Notes: generated by a model from the letters alone, not told the origin. Positions 15,218 to 28,260 are shown, counted from the stretch's first letter. The stretch is DNA of 64,000 nucleotides from Nymphaea colorata (GCF_008831285.2 NC_045144.1:17251716-17315715), one strand, 5' to 3'. Program-made: numbers and translations.

Positions 15218-15760
15218 TTGCGTTCATTCATCTTTTTCATTATCTGCAATTTTAAGTTGGATGTGTTCAAACGATTTGTTGATTTCAAATCTATTGTTGA
15301 AAATCAATTACAAGAGAAAATTAAAATTCTCCAATCAGATAGAGAATTTACCAGCACTCAATTCGAAAGTTTTTTGGTTGAGCATGGTATTTTCCATCGT
15401 TTTTCCTGCCCGTACACACCAGAACAAAATAGATTAGTTGAAAGGAAACATAGACATGTTGTGGAAATGGAACTTTGCATGATTCACTGGTCTAAAATGC
15501 CATCTCATTTTTGGGTTTATGCTTTTCGAACAGCAGTTTTCATCATAAACTGCTTACCCAAAAAACATGGCAGCCAACAAACGCCATATGAGATCATATT
15601 CAAACATAGACCAGACTACTCTCTCTTCCTAATCTTTGGTTCTACATGTGATAACAGATTACAATAGACACAAATTGGACCCCAAGACTAAGGCATGTGT
15701 TTTTATTGGATATGACATCAAACATAAGGGGTATATGAGCTTTGATCCAAAAGAAAGGAA
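15218..15760 (+). pseudogene. Copia integrase remnant
   Basis: An open frame to 15667 encodes the C-terminal half of the integrase core, including the second catalytic Asp in LQSDREF and the catalytic Glu in NRLVERKHRH. The zinc-binding N-terminus and the first catalytic Asp are missing. A frameshift near 15660 moves the following post-core motif (KTKACVFIGYD, about 15685-15715) to another frame. Integrase would insert the element cDNA, and this copy cannot. Confidence 0.85.
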
Positions 15761-16077
15761 GACTTATATCAGGCTTTCTTTGATGAAAACAAATTTGGCT
15801 TTCAAGGACTAGAAACTGCTAGCAGTCATAGCCCTTCTGTGGACACTTTCCCCGATAAACCTAAACCACCACCATCCTCACCTTCCACCTACCATCAACC
15901 AAGGTCCAAATCACCTTACTTCTAATCAGACTTCACAACCAGAACCTCTAGTCCATTTGAACTGACATCCCAACATCATGAACCCATCACTTCTTCAACT
16001 CCCTCACCATCATCTCCCCCATCCAACGACTTCATAACTTCTATACCTCCCATAACAGCACCTTCTCATGCACATCG

Positions 16078-17540
16078 CATGATAACCCGGTCGATGACTG
16101 GCCGCCTAAAACCCAAACTTTTTGTCACCATCAAGTCACCAACCATCATCCATACTCAAGAGCATGTCAATTATAAGGAAGCCTCTCAATATGCAGAATA
16201 GCGTAGAGCAATGGATACTGAATTTCATGCCCTGCAACAAAATCAAACATGGGAACTAGTACCTCGAAAGGATCATTTTCATGTTGTTGGATCCAAATGG
16301 GTTTACAAGCACAAATACCAACCTGACGACACTATTGCCAGACATAAAGCTCGGCTTGTGGATAAAGGTTATCTTCAAGAAGCTAGAGTTGATTTTAATG
16401 AGACTTTTAGTCTGGTAATTAAACCCACATCTGTGAGCATGCTTCTCTCCTTAGCTACTCAATTCAAATGGGACACCCGTCAGCTAGATTTTGATAATGC
16501 CTTCTTAAATGGCTTTCTAACTGAAAAGGTTTATATGGTGCAGCCTCAAGGTTATGAAGACCCCACCCACCCCACTCATGTGTGCCGTCTAGTGAAGGCT
16601 TTATACGGTCTCAAACAGGCACCACATGCCTGGTACATGTGCCTTAGTAACTTCCTTCAACACCTGGGTTTTCATATCTCCACCTCGGATCCATCTCTAT
16701 TCATTTCTCAAGGATGCAAAGCCTTCGTTCTTGTTTATGTCGACGACATACTAGTAACAGGCCCATCTAAAGAGGTAATATTAAAGGTGATTCGTGAGCT
16801 CAAACAACATTTTTTTATCAAAGATATGGGTCGGCTATCATATTTTTTAGGGCTTGAGGTCCACTATCTAAATGACTGCATTTACCTTAGTCAAAGGAAT
16901 TATTTACTCAATATACTTAGATGCACTCATATGGAAAATGCAAAGGCCTCCACTACACCTATGAGTTCCTCTCTTAAACTTCATAAGGAAGGACTCCCGT
17001 ATGACAATGAAACTTTCTACCGCTCCATAGTTGGAGCACTTCAATATGCATGCTTTACCAGGCCAAATCTTTCTTTTTCAGTCAATAAAGTCTGCCAATA
17101 CATGTATCAGCCAATCCAAGATATAGCTTGTGTTGTAAATCAACCTCCCAACCGCTGACTCTCCAAGCCTATGCCGATGCCGATTGGGCAGGCTGTCTGA
17201 ACGATCGGAAGTCGACCGGAGGGTGTGTGATATTCCTTGGAGGAAATGCCATCCCATGGTTCTCAAGAAACAACAAACTGTAGCACTATCCAGTACGGAG
17301 ACTGAATATAAGTCTCTAGCAGGAGGAGTTGCAGAATTACTCTGGAATCATTCTTTACTACAACAATTTGGCTTCAAAACAGCCACAACTCTCACACTTT
17401 GGTGCGATAATATTGGAGCTCTTTACTTGGCAACCAATCCTGTTTTTCATGCTCGCACAAAACATGTGGAAATCGACTTTCATTTTGTCAGAGACCATAT
17501 AAGCAAAGGGGCATATCAATGTTCAATTTCTTTGGTCTAA
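16078..17540 (+). pseudogene. Copia reverse transcriptase and RNase H remnant
   Basis: A linker frame from 16078 (MITRSMTGRLKPKLF) leads into RT but stops at 16199-16201, where TAG replaces the Trp codon usual at this place. RT continues from 16211 with GSKWVYKHKYQPD, ALYGLKQAPHAW and the catalytic YVDDILVTG. At about 17120-17160 a stretch usually found between RT and RNase H is deleted and the frame shifts. RNase H resumes with AYADADWAGC and runs through SSTETEYKSLAGG to HVEIDFHFVRDHI near 17510. The catalytic motifs remain but the frame is broken at least twice. Confidence 0.9.
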
Positions 17541-17645
17541 TGAACAAATTGCAGATGGTTTAACAAAACAATTGAACGTTGCACTCCATGACCAATTCAG
17601 AGCCAATTTGAACGTTTTAGATCACACGATCAAATTGAGGGGGCA

Positions 17646-17939
17646 TGTTAAGGATAGTTATGCTAAGAATTATCCTTCAACTGTTATAGATGAGACAACC
17701 AGCTTACATCAACAGCCAGCTTCTCCAATGCGCAATCACAGGGATACTAAAAGATGAGACAGCCAGCTTACATTCAACAGCCAGCTTCTTCAATGCGCAA
17801 TCATAGGGATACTAAATCTGCAGTTACATGAAGATCCTTCATTTACTGTATTATATTGTATATGCAGGTGTATCTGAGCTATAACGTCTCTCATGGACAA
17901 CTGTAAATGCATATAAACCATCTTTGCTTGATTCTAATA
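17646..17939 (+). repeat. 3' LTR of the plus-strand copia, with internal tandem duplication
   Basis: This 294-bp LTR is directly preceded by a purine-rich tract ending in GGGGGCA. A 64-bp unit starting AGATGAGAC is present twice in tandem (17688-17751 and 17752-17815), where the 5' LTR has one copy. It also carries an AT-rich insert ending TATATGCAG near 17822-17868 that is absent from the 5' copy. Confidence 0.85.
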
Positions 17940-18408
17940 TGATAGTATGAAAAAAGTTACATGGTAGCTTCACGTAAGTTAAATTTTTTCAGAAAAAATG
18001 TTTAGTCAATTTCGGTAGTATCTGCCAATGGCCTCTGGATCTACCTTCGGCCAGAACATTGTTGGATGACATGAGGGTTGGAAAGATAGGCAATTGTCCT
18101 ATTTCCAAAATCTTCCGAAATACTTAGTAATTACTTAATTTAAAAATTGAAAAATAAGCACTTATACATGTGTATTGGTTGTGTTGACACCAACGCAGAC
18201 ACGATGTGAACAATGACCATACATTTCAGGCAAAGTGCTTTTTTCCACTAGAAAAAAAAAATGATGCATTGTACGGGCGGTGAAAATTTTGAAGTAACAT
18301 AATGCTACCTTACGTCTTCCCTTTTAAAACCAGGAACGAAGTTTTCACACCCGATACATTTTTACATGCAAGTATGCTTGAAGAGTTTTCGTACCCTCCA
18401 ATTAAAGT

Positions 18409-18486
18409 AGTAAACTGGTGGAATATTTTGATTTGAGGATGTAGGACAGTAAACTGGTGAAATATTTTGATTTGAGGATGTAGGAC
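18409..18486. repeat. 39-bp tandem duplication
   Basis: The unit beginning AGTAAACTGGTGGAATATTT occupies 18409-18447 and is repeated at 18448-18486 with one difference. Such perfect short tandem copies suggest recent slippage. Confidence 0.9.
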
Positions 18487-19624
18487 GGGTTGAACTTTCA
18501 CACCATCCAGTTACTTTGGAGGTTAATCAAAAGTCAAAACGCCCCTCAAATCACATTTGTCATGACGAATACGAGTTACTCCCATCTCCTCTCCCCACGT
18601 CTGCCTCCCTTTCAACTACTGAATACCAAGTTACGGATTTGTGTATTAATGGCGAGGGGGGCATGCACTCCAAAAGAGCGTGTCAATGGAGTACGTAAAT
18701 CTTTGCAGTGGTCCTGAGCATGAGCCGCTCGCTCTTCTGCAACACGGTCCTCTTAAGTTTGGAAGAGTTTCATACATCCAATGTCATGCCTTTACCGGAG
18801 TCCCCCCAGCTAAAGCGGAGGGAGCTCTCCGTCTTCTTTGTTTCTTTTTTGGTGCAGGGTTTTCTGCATAAAATGTGTATTGTTCCCCAGGTTCTACTGC
18901 ACTGTTCGATTGTCGCTTTGTGATGGTTGAAAGGTTTGCGTCTAAATGGGTCCTTTTGTGGGTTTCCCCTTCATGGTCGAAGGGTTCCCATCGTCGTGCC
19001 CACCAAATGTTTGACTACGCGCATAAGGAGGTTATTGCATCTCTTGGCTCTTGCCCCCCATTTGTATTCCTTGCACCAAACCTGTGCCCCTCAATTAGAG
19101 CCTTATATAATCTTTCACAGACAATCCGTTTTTTTTCTCAAACACGGAACTCGCCGTCCTCAGCGCTAGTCAATCGATAGATTAAATGCCAAAAAGGTAA
19201 CCTCCATCCAATTTTAAATGCATCGGACCCAGAAGTACCAGCGTCCTTTCCCCGAGAACGAAGATGCAATCAAACAAGCCATGTGAGCTGTGCCGTGAGG
19301 AATAATTGCATGACAGCAAAGCTTCCTGCCGACACCGTCGGTTTCCCAGCCCATCCTTCTTTATTAACCCACCCGATCACTAACTGTTCAGGTTTTGCAT
19401 CTTAGATGTGGCTTTTGCGTTTTAGAGAAACTGTGTCTCCCACTTTGACAGAATCCTTTCGAGATGAGCTTTGAGACTGGCTGCACATGACCTACCGTGT
19501 TTAAAGTATAACAAAAACGAGAACATTTATGCGTTAGCCGGAGTTTATGACCCACATGCATGTCGAGTCTCACAAACTTGAATTAGGGGTTAAAGGGGAT
19601 GCTTTTTTCTAGGACAAGCCAGCC

Positions 19625-19729
19625 ATGGCGTCAGCATTTACCTTGCAGATGGCCTTGGCACCTACTTCATCTAATTTATTAAAGCAGGCATTCGCCGCCC
19701 CTAGCACAGGTACAACGGGCTGCCACTAG
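19625..19729 (+). other. Orphan transit-peptide-like ORF, possible first exon fragment
   Basis: An ATG in good context (AGCCATGGCG) opens a 34-codon frame beginning MASAFTLQMALAPTSSNLLK. It is rich in Ser, Ala and Thr and poor in acidic residues, as expected of a chloroplast targeting peptide. A GT donor-like site (CACAG/GTACAA) lies at 19709-19710. I found no following exon and cannot name a parent gene. It could be a truncated gene copy, a fragment carried by a transposon, or chance. Confidence 0.25.
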
Positions 19730-22700
19730 AGTCGTCCAAGTTTCTCGTCTTCGTTTTTCTGACCTGAGACGGCCACACCTAACATTTCTTTAAGACTGTT
19801 TTGATCAATTCAAAGTTATGCATTTGGAAGATATGAATTCAAATAAATCTCCCCATCATTGCTTGAGTTCCACATTGAATTCTATATTCGTCATTGGGCC
19901 CCGGGAGGGTTGCAGCAGCAGCCGTTTGGTACTGACTTATGTCTATTAATTTTGTCAGAATGCTTGGGAAGTTTAAATATCTTTTTGGCATTTCCCCTTT
20001 GAATTGATTGCTTTTGCCCGCATCCGTGGCGAAAGTCCAGTCCATTCCTGGCTTGCCTGCTGACGGACAAACGCTGATGTGGTTATGTTATGGAATCAAA
20101 TTTCTACCCATGTGAAGTTGCTTGAGGTTGAGCAAATGTGAACTCTGAAGCCTCGAGTTTGGATAAGAACAAGCAATCGGGCTGGCAGACCGAGATGGTT
20201 GTCCTGAGTTCATTTGGTTGAGAAGCTGAAATTTCCCGGTCAAGTCTCTCGCAGCCTGGTCGAGTCGAAATCCTTGACCTATCTTTTCTGTGATACGCGT
20301 CTAAAAATGTTCTTCGGCTAAACAAAAAGCAAGAAAGGCCGGCGGGGAACAAAATAATCCAGTAGTCAACCAAATGGATGAGGACTAGGCCTCGAGTGAA
20401 GATCACTAAACGGATTTCCTTGCATTTCGCCGCAGTGGGCATCCATGGCCGCACTTGCCCTCTTAATTTTCTGAAATAAAAGAAAAGTCGCTTGCGTCAG
20501 ACCAATTAAGATATATAAACGAATATATGAACGGCGAGGAAAGGACACGGTTTACCTCTATTTCCGGCAAGCCAATCTTGATTCCCACGTTGGGCCCCCG
20601 TCGTCCCACAGGCGGGGACAGAGAGAGAGAGAGAGAGAAGTCACCCATGATAAACAAAGCCGTCGCTATTCGACAACCACTTCAGCAAAGACTCAAATTT
20701 GTCCGTTACAGATAAGGTTGTGTGATAAGTTTCAGCTCCATTCAGATGACAAGAAACTCAGATTGAGATGGATTACCTTCTCCCCACAACCTTCCATGTC
20801 TCATACGCCAATACAGATAGACAGATAGATAGATATTATATAACGGTGTGCAGATGTGTGTGAGCACGCGCGTGCAAGAGAAACTTGATTTTGCCAGCTA
20901 TACAATCACTGTCTGAGACTGGCTTTATCTCTTATAAACGCTTACTTGTTGACATCTTTCTTTTCATAAATGCGTTTAATTTGTTGAGCACTTAGTAAAG
21001 AGTATTAAAAAAAAAATGTAAGAAGAATAAGTTGGTTTTCAGCGTTTAGTTACACACACATATCACCAGGCAGCATTTACGTTAAACAAGATTGTGCAGG
21101 TTCAACTATTGAGGACGTAAGGTGGCAGGTTGGTTTTCTCAGGATGTACATATAAAGACTACGTTACCTACAACATAATTAATGCTACAGCAGTAAGCTA
21201 GGTAGATTGCAGTACGTCGGCAATTAAAAACTTACAAAGACAAAATAAAGAGATCACCTGTGCCAATAACTTGTCCGCTTGACCTGATCAAACTCCAAGT
21301 TTTTGCAGTACTTAGTGGAAAGGCTGAGATCTTAAATGTTTTAAACATTTTTTTTTTTTTTTACCTGCTGTATGGACGAAGCTTAACCAAACCGATTTCA
21401 TTCGGTTGTGTGAACAGGTTGCCTCTGTTAGTCATTGAAAGCTTCCAGCAGCTTGTCTTGATGCCGTTGGCATAGTTGTGCACGCCTTAATTTTGACTTA
21501 GAAAGCGGAAGGTTTGGGAATTCCATTATGTGCCCACAAACGCAAATATTTCCGATTGAAAATGAGCTTTCACATCTAATTGATTGTGCCTTTAGTACTT
21601 CTTCATATAAAACTAAAAATCTGAGGTCTCATGCGGTGTATAGATCTTTCAGATCCAATACCCAAATAAAAAATAATATACCAAATCGTCTCGCTTTTTG
21701 GGCTTTCGTTTTCCGCCTACAAAGCCATATATTTCCGGTTTAAAAATGCGGTTCAACATTTACTTCAAATTATGTGTTCATATGTTTCCGGTTTAAAATG
21801 GGCTTTAACATTTACCTAAAATTAAGTTTTCAGTTTTTAATTCAAACCATAAAAAGTTCATGCAAGAAAGCATAAATCACTCCAGCTAACGCAATACCCA
21901 TATTAAAAGAACTTTATATCCCAAACTTATCCAAATACATTCCCCATTTTTGGGCATCATGACTTATCATCCTTAATCACCCACAAAATGATGTTCATCA
22001 CATTACAATCAGAGAGACTGCGCTTGTTGCAGTCGAAGAGAAACTAACGACTTCACTCTAGACCAAGATCAGTAGAATCACTTAATTTTGAACTTCAACG
22101 TCATGTGTATTCATGCTTGAATTGTTGATCGACAATCAAATACCACAGATTGCTTTGTCAAAATCAGATTTTTAAATTGGACATAAACGAGAACACTAGA
22201 TTTTCACATCAGATCTACTTTAGTCCAATTATTCTTCTTGTAGATGACCGTGCTAAATATGTTTTTTACTGTTGGATTTCCTTCAAATAATACTTTACAA
22301 GTTTTTTTTTTTTTTTTTATGAAAATCTACTGCTGGAGACATGACTAAGAATGGCGCAAGACATTAGCCTGAAGGATGCGTGTGCAAGAGCAAATATCTT
22401 GTTGTCCCCCGGAAGGACTACAATCCCTTGATTAGCTAACATGTTTGGACTAAATTAAAAATTTTCAAATTGATGAGTGTGGGGAGCTTTAGGATTCATG
22501 ATTTGGTGAAGAAACGAGCGTATTAAACAGTAGGGAAGGTTTGATTTGAGGTATCTTTGGAGGTGGAAAGACATCTTTTCAGGGGGAAAGACAATCCGAA
22601 GAAGGCACAAATAAAAAATTTTCAGCTCTTCATCGATCTGGCGAGGTTAACAAGTCAAACAACTCGGTGACTTCCCTAGTTAACAAGGCAAACACTACCA

Positions 22701-23076
22701 ACCCTCCATCTCTCGCGTTTTCCTAATTAAAATGCAAGGTTGATTTAAAAATTTTCGCGCATACAAGTAACATGATTGAAATATCAGAGGTCAGGAATCG
22801 AAAGATTCATGACAAATTATGCGACTGCCAACCAGCCCCATCCACACTTCTCCTCTTTCATGACAACCTCTATGAAATTGAGGATTCATACCTTTTTTCC
22901 AATTATTCATATTTAATGGTCATTTTTTTTTCTTTTTTTTTTTCCTGTGGAATTATCAGATATGAAATTTTTACGAGTGAAGTTGGTACTTTTTACTACA
23001 TATATATAGCCATCTCAAGCTTTGTCCACTAAACAAATCGATAGATGCAATGCATCGGCGTGAGTGATGTAGAGGC

Positions 23077-23211
<135 letters not shown>

Positions 23212-26200
23212 GGGAGGGAGAGAGAAAGATGCTTCAATATGAAATTGAAAGAAATCGAGTCAAACAAATGCGCATGGCAATGCGCGTGGAGATGGGGACG
23301 ATGGGTCATTTTCTTCCTCTCTTTTTTTCTTCCCCTTCCCCTCTTGCTGTTTTTGTTGTTGAGCCAGGTGGAAAGAAGCCAACATAGAATCAAGTTCCTA
23401 CCGTGCTCAAGTTTTCAGACTATTCTTTTTCCCCGATTAGGAGATATCTCACTGGAAACGAAGTCAAAGAAATATAATTGCTGGTGCCGATCGCACCGTG
23501 GTGGTCGAATGACAAAAGCAATGGGGTTGATAAGAAACCCTCACTTTCTGAGGTTATGAAGAAGGAATCCTACTCACCTCATTATCTTGAAAAAGTAGGT
23601 TTACACACGTTGCATTCATCATGCATTTCTCTTGCTTCTCTTTTTTCCCTTTCGTGTCCTTTCCAAATGCAAATATATGCAGAATATCTACACCATAGCG
23701 CTTTGACAAACCATGGCGTCATTGGATGGAGCCTCACCATATAACGGACAGTAATCTTGACGAACAGGAGGAAATCAAACAGGGAAGCAACTGAGTAGAT
23801 CCAAAAAGATGGTGCCAAAGCTTAGTGGAAGATCTGTAGAGTTTCACTTATCCAGGTTTTCTCTTTTGACTATATTTAAAGAAGGAAAGATGCCAATGGC
23901 CGCTCACTGGTTCCATACCAGTCGATGATAGCTTCCTCCTCTCGTCGGTGGCTTACTTTATTCGCAATTGATAAGCTTACCAAGAATCCACCGAATGGAG
24001 ATGAATCTGAGTCCAGCGCTCTGGACCCAACACAGAAAAGTGGTTAAAAAATGCCATTAGCACCGCAAATTGTATCTTATGTTTGGATGTGACGTTAAGT
24101 ACTGATTCCTGTACAGAATCCACTTTCGCAATTCCAAATATGTGCTTGGTTCCACATGTAACAACAGTATGTAAAATGATAAACCCCAATCTGGATCAGA
24201 GATCTGTGTTACAACAATGACTCAAGATCCCCCAGAACTTGTAAATTGAATACGATCCCTCAAGCGTAAATTTGCTCTGTGGGGACACTACGAAATTGAG
24301 CCGGAAAACAGGAAAAAGAATGTTTAACTGTGTCAAACATGATTTCCCTCTTTCTAGCCGTGGAAGGTAGCAACCAAGACCAGCATTTTCACAAGGAAAT
24401 AGTAGGTCGAGAGCCTGCGAATCTAACTTAAACGCCTTGTTCAACAAATCGTAGCAATCTCAGCTGATGGGATCGACTGTTCCATGCCTATTTTTACAGT
24501 TTCCTATGTAATTTGCCACTATAAAACAGACGGCCGTGTCCTGTGGCGATGAAAGGGTTCAGCGACAGACCATCCGGTGCTCGCAGCGCAAAACCACCAG
24601 GATGGGGCATGCCTAATTGGTCACCATATAATTCATTAAGTAATTAGCAAACCCAGTCTCGACTCTCGCTAATGAAAAGATAAGATATCTTTCATTAATT
24701 TGGCATGTTTAGACGTTGTACAGCAAGAACATGGGCAAAATGTTAATTTACATACAGAAAATAATTTATAATGTTCTGGTTTAGATTTTGCATGGAGGGA
24801 ACCATAATTATCACAATCTTAGAAACAGTTCTTATATCAGCTCCTTGGCATGCTTATGGGAGCCTACATATGCACCCAAGTAATCACACAGTGAATTTTG
24901 TAGGGTTTTAATTTCTAAACCCAACAAACTACTATAAACTAACTAAAAGCACAATTGTTTACGCGGTGTGATTAATCGTATAGCTCTCGGATGATATTGA
25001 TTTCGTCAAATTATGCAAAAAGCATGTGTACAAAACAAGCACAAAAATCGGTCTTTCTATATATACATATATACGTGTGTGTGTGTGTATTAGCTTATCC
25101 TTATGCTAATATGTAAGAAAATGGCCAAGTCACAGCCTCGTCTTATTAAGACGACTATATACCGCACAAAGAAAAAATATTGTTAAGTTGTACCCATAGT
25201 AGCATGCGTTAGATCGATCTCACTCCAGAAATTTAAAGGAGAAATAATTTTAACGGATACTAAATTTTCTTCAACCTTGGAAGCGGCCACTGGATTCGGT
25301 AAAACTCTTGATCTTCTAAATATTCCTAATGATTACTTGCAAAAGGATTCCTAATAAAATAGAACGCCTCTTCCCCTGAAGCTCACCAAGCAATTAGCGA
25401 CAGAAAAACAGGCCTGACATGGGCTCTCATGGCCGTAGGCTAGCTGACACTACCGACGGATTGGCCTAGGGCATATGGCTAAAATAACAGGGCTCGGGCC
25501 CAGGCTCGACCACGAGGACGCATCCTTCGGCCTGCGCACTCTTTGCAGCTGTCAGAAAACCGTCCTTACCTTTGGTTGAAGACCGAGCCACACAACGCAC
25601 AGGCCGGCCTGAAGATCTGATCCACAGTGCTCTCTCTCTCTCTCTCTGAGGCAGCAGAACAAGCAGTACAGCCTGACTGCCATCAATACCTCGCCTGAGG
25701 AAAAGAGGAACAAGAGGACAGAGAGCGCCAGAGAAGAAGGTACGGCATTCTGCCTATGGCCATCACGAGTGCGTGGGAGCAGGCATCACCGGCGGCTGAA
25801 ATTGGTGGCAGCCGTGGTTGTTGCTGGAGAGGGCTTGGCCCGTCCTGCTGCGCCGGCACAAATTTCGGGTCGCCCTGCAAGTTGAAAATGCATGGTTTCC
25901 CGATTCAGCAACAATTACCGCTGCCAACCTCTGGCCGCCCCATTCATTTTGCCCCCATTAATCAACCCTCCCCTTCAACTTTTCCTCTCTCTCCCTGCAG
26001 CGTCTTCCTGACTTACGATCCACCACGTACTATTACTGGGCAGAGTTGCTTATCAACTTTCTCGCCCATCTTTCCATCAAGCGAGCCCAACCAAAGAACG
26101 CCAGTCTACGACGCCTAAAGATACGGCCAGGTGGGCTTTCATTTGTCACCGGGATCGGGTGCCGCTGCCGTTTCTGGGCCCCTATTTTTTAGCTCCTGCT

Positions 26201-26722
26201 GCGAATCCGCGTCGATTTCGATTCCCTATACACTACCAATTTTAATTCCTCACCTGTTTGCACTCCTCTACACGCAAGGTAATATTTGTCGATCAACTAA
26301 GACCTACAAAACAAACAAGAGAAATCAAAGAAGACAAACAATTGAGAAAAAGAATAGGAGATAATTCAGGGGAGAATTCACCACCAAGGAATGGCGACCT
26401 GACCGTTGGTTTAATGTGAATACTTAATGATATTGAGAGAGAGAGAGAGATTAAGTGCATAGCAAAAAATACGAATTTCTTTCCTGTATAGTTGTCCCGT
26501 ATGCTCTTTTTTTGTTGTTGATAAGAAAAAGAGAAAAAAAAAAAAAAAAAAAAAACAAGATGCCGACGGTTATCGTCGTCGTCCACGCCCGTTTTCCGTT
26601 CCAACAACCGTCACAAATACGGAAAACGCCATCAGCCTTCTCCGGCATCAACCGGCCGGAAAACGAACCCCCCAAAAAACGGAAGAAGATTCTTTCCACA
26701 GTCGACGGGCAGAAGTAGCCGT

Positions 26723-28133
26723 TCAGGACATGTACACCTGGAGGCTGGCGCTTTTCTTGGCATTGCAGACGGGGCAGCAGTCGAGCCTAGAGTCGCAGTC
26801 CTTGCAGAGGCAGAGGTGGCGGCAGGGGAGTAGGAGAACGGACGTTTCATTCTCCCGGCAGACCCTGCACGTCCGCCGGTGGCGAAGCTCCTCGTTCTCC
26901 TTGGCCGCCCTCGCCTGCACGTCTTCCAGCCCTTCGAAGCAACAGGACTGGGCGTCGTCTGCCCCTGCCGGAGACGGTATGGCCTCGCTGTCGCCGTACC
27001 CTTCGCGGCTCTGGCCCATGCCCTGCAGCAGCACCCGCTCCAGGCTACTCTTGAGATTGGCCACGATGGCCTCGTTGTTCCTCGCCACGTTCTGCCAGAT
27101 CTGGTTCTCGAGACTCATCTGCTTCACCTTCTCCTCGAGCTCGGCGTTACGGGCCCTCGCATTCTCGAGCTCCATATCCTTATCCCGGAGTTTCTTGACG
27201 ATCTGCTGCTCCAGAAACGAAAGGAGCGAGCGGTAGTGCCTCCTTCGCTTCTCTTCCAAGCCCAATCGCAGACGCTCGCTCTTTAAAGAGAGAGAAAACA
27301 AGCATTTAGCAACCAGAAGGCAATGTCTGAAAGGAATCATGAAGAGGAAGAATCGCCCTGCCGATATAAACGCATTCGTTGCGTATGATAATACCTGAAG
27401 CCGGATGAGAGCGTCGATTTCATCGTTCTGCTGGTAGAGGCAGGCCATTAGGTCTTGGGCGAAGGGCGTCGTCGTCTGAGAGCGGCCGCTGGTCGACGTC
27501 CCTCCAGATTGGTTCGGTCGATTCTCTTCGTAGGAGAGTTGCAACCCGGTGGAGATGGTCCCAGATTTCTCCTGAACCTTGTTGCTATTAGCCTGCGCCT
27601 GGTGGTTCACCAAGCGAAACTGGTGCAACATCTGCTGCTGGTGCTGAGCAAGGTTTATCTGCTGGGTCTGGTCTCGGCTCCTTTTCCGGGGAGCCGACAG
27701 GTTGCACGTCAACTCGCTCTCGGGGTCGCTAAAGACAGTGTTTCCGTTCAACACCTGCCCGGCTGCATTGGTGAAGAGAAGGATAAAAGAAGCATGAGTC
27801 GAATCCGATTCCCTCAAGTAACGCCCAGGCGAAATCGAAAAGCGGGCGTTGGGTATCCATTTCGGTTGAAATTTCGGAAGCTCACCGTAATTGAATCCTC
27901 CCAGGAAGGCGTTTGCGTTGGGCTCGTGCTGCTGCTGCTGCTGCAACTGCAACTCGGCAAGCAACGCATCCCTCGACCTGCGGAGCACCAAGCAGAAAGC
28001 AGGGGGTTAAGAAGAGAGGAAGCAGCAGCAAAGCAATCAGGGAGGAAAGAAATGAAGGGCGGAAGATGGTGCGATACCGTTTTCTGAAATCGGGCAACAA
28101 AGGGTTGGAGGCGTAGTGCGCCTGTACCGCCAT
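26723..28133 (-). CDS. BOI-type RING E3 ubiquitin ligase, 4 exons
   Basis: Exons on the minus strand are 28133-28078, 27977-27886, 27762-27395 and 27280-26723, encoding 357 aa. The N-terminus MAVQAHYASN matches the BOI/BRG (Botrytis-susceptible1 interactor) family start and is followed by a short polyQ run (about residues 31-35). A basic stretch PRKRSRDQ lies mid-protein. Exon 4 carries the family's WRD-type coiled coil (about 173-256, from ERLRLGLEEKRRRHYRSLL). It also carries a C-terminal C3HC4 RING at 310-344, starting CRVCRENE and ending CCPVC, with the His in CRHLCLC. The protein ends QVYMS. The RING should recruit an E2 for ubiquitin transfer. Family members are known to dampen pathogen- and stress-induced cell death and to bind DELLA proteins; that role is inferred here. 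Introns 2 (123 nt) and 3 (114 nt) keep the frame open. Confidence 0.92.
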
Positions 28134-28260
28134 CGGAGACCACCGGAGTGCTTAAGAGGAGGAGAAATGGGTGCGTATTTAGAGCAAGCGGTGCCGTGGG
28201 GGGAGGAGGAAGAAGAGGGAGAGGGACGCGCCTCCTTTATTCACGACTCTCGCGTCGCGT

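Larger units (their letters stand above)
14947..17944 (+). mobile_element. Degenerate Ty1/copia retrotransposon with LTRs and TSD
   Basis: The pentamer TGATA flanks the element at 14947-14951 and 17940-17944, a perfect 5-bp target-site duplication. Inside it are the 5' LTR (14952-15187), a PBS, an integrase remnant, RT and RNase H remnants, a purine-rich tract just before 17646 (AATTGAGGGGGCA) and the 3' LTR (17646-17939). The domain order integrase-RT-RNase H defines the copia superfamily. Gag, protease and the first part of integrase are gone: only about 20 bases separate the PBS from integrase-like coding sequence. Stops and frameshifts interrupt pol, so the element is non-autonomous and old. 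Both LTRs start TGTTAAGGA and end TTCTAATA rather than in CA. Confidence 0.88.

Noticed and set aside
26730-27286. Long plus-strand frames opposite the BOI-type exon 4
   Set aside because: They are antisense shadows of the WRD/RING exon, open because that exon is GC-rich and its complement has few stops.
26723-27991. The 422-codon continuous frame taken as the BOI-type protein
   Set aside because: It starts inside intron 1 and reads through introns 2 and 3. The spliced model joins family motifs cleanly and begins MAVQAHY, the usual family start.
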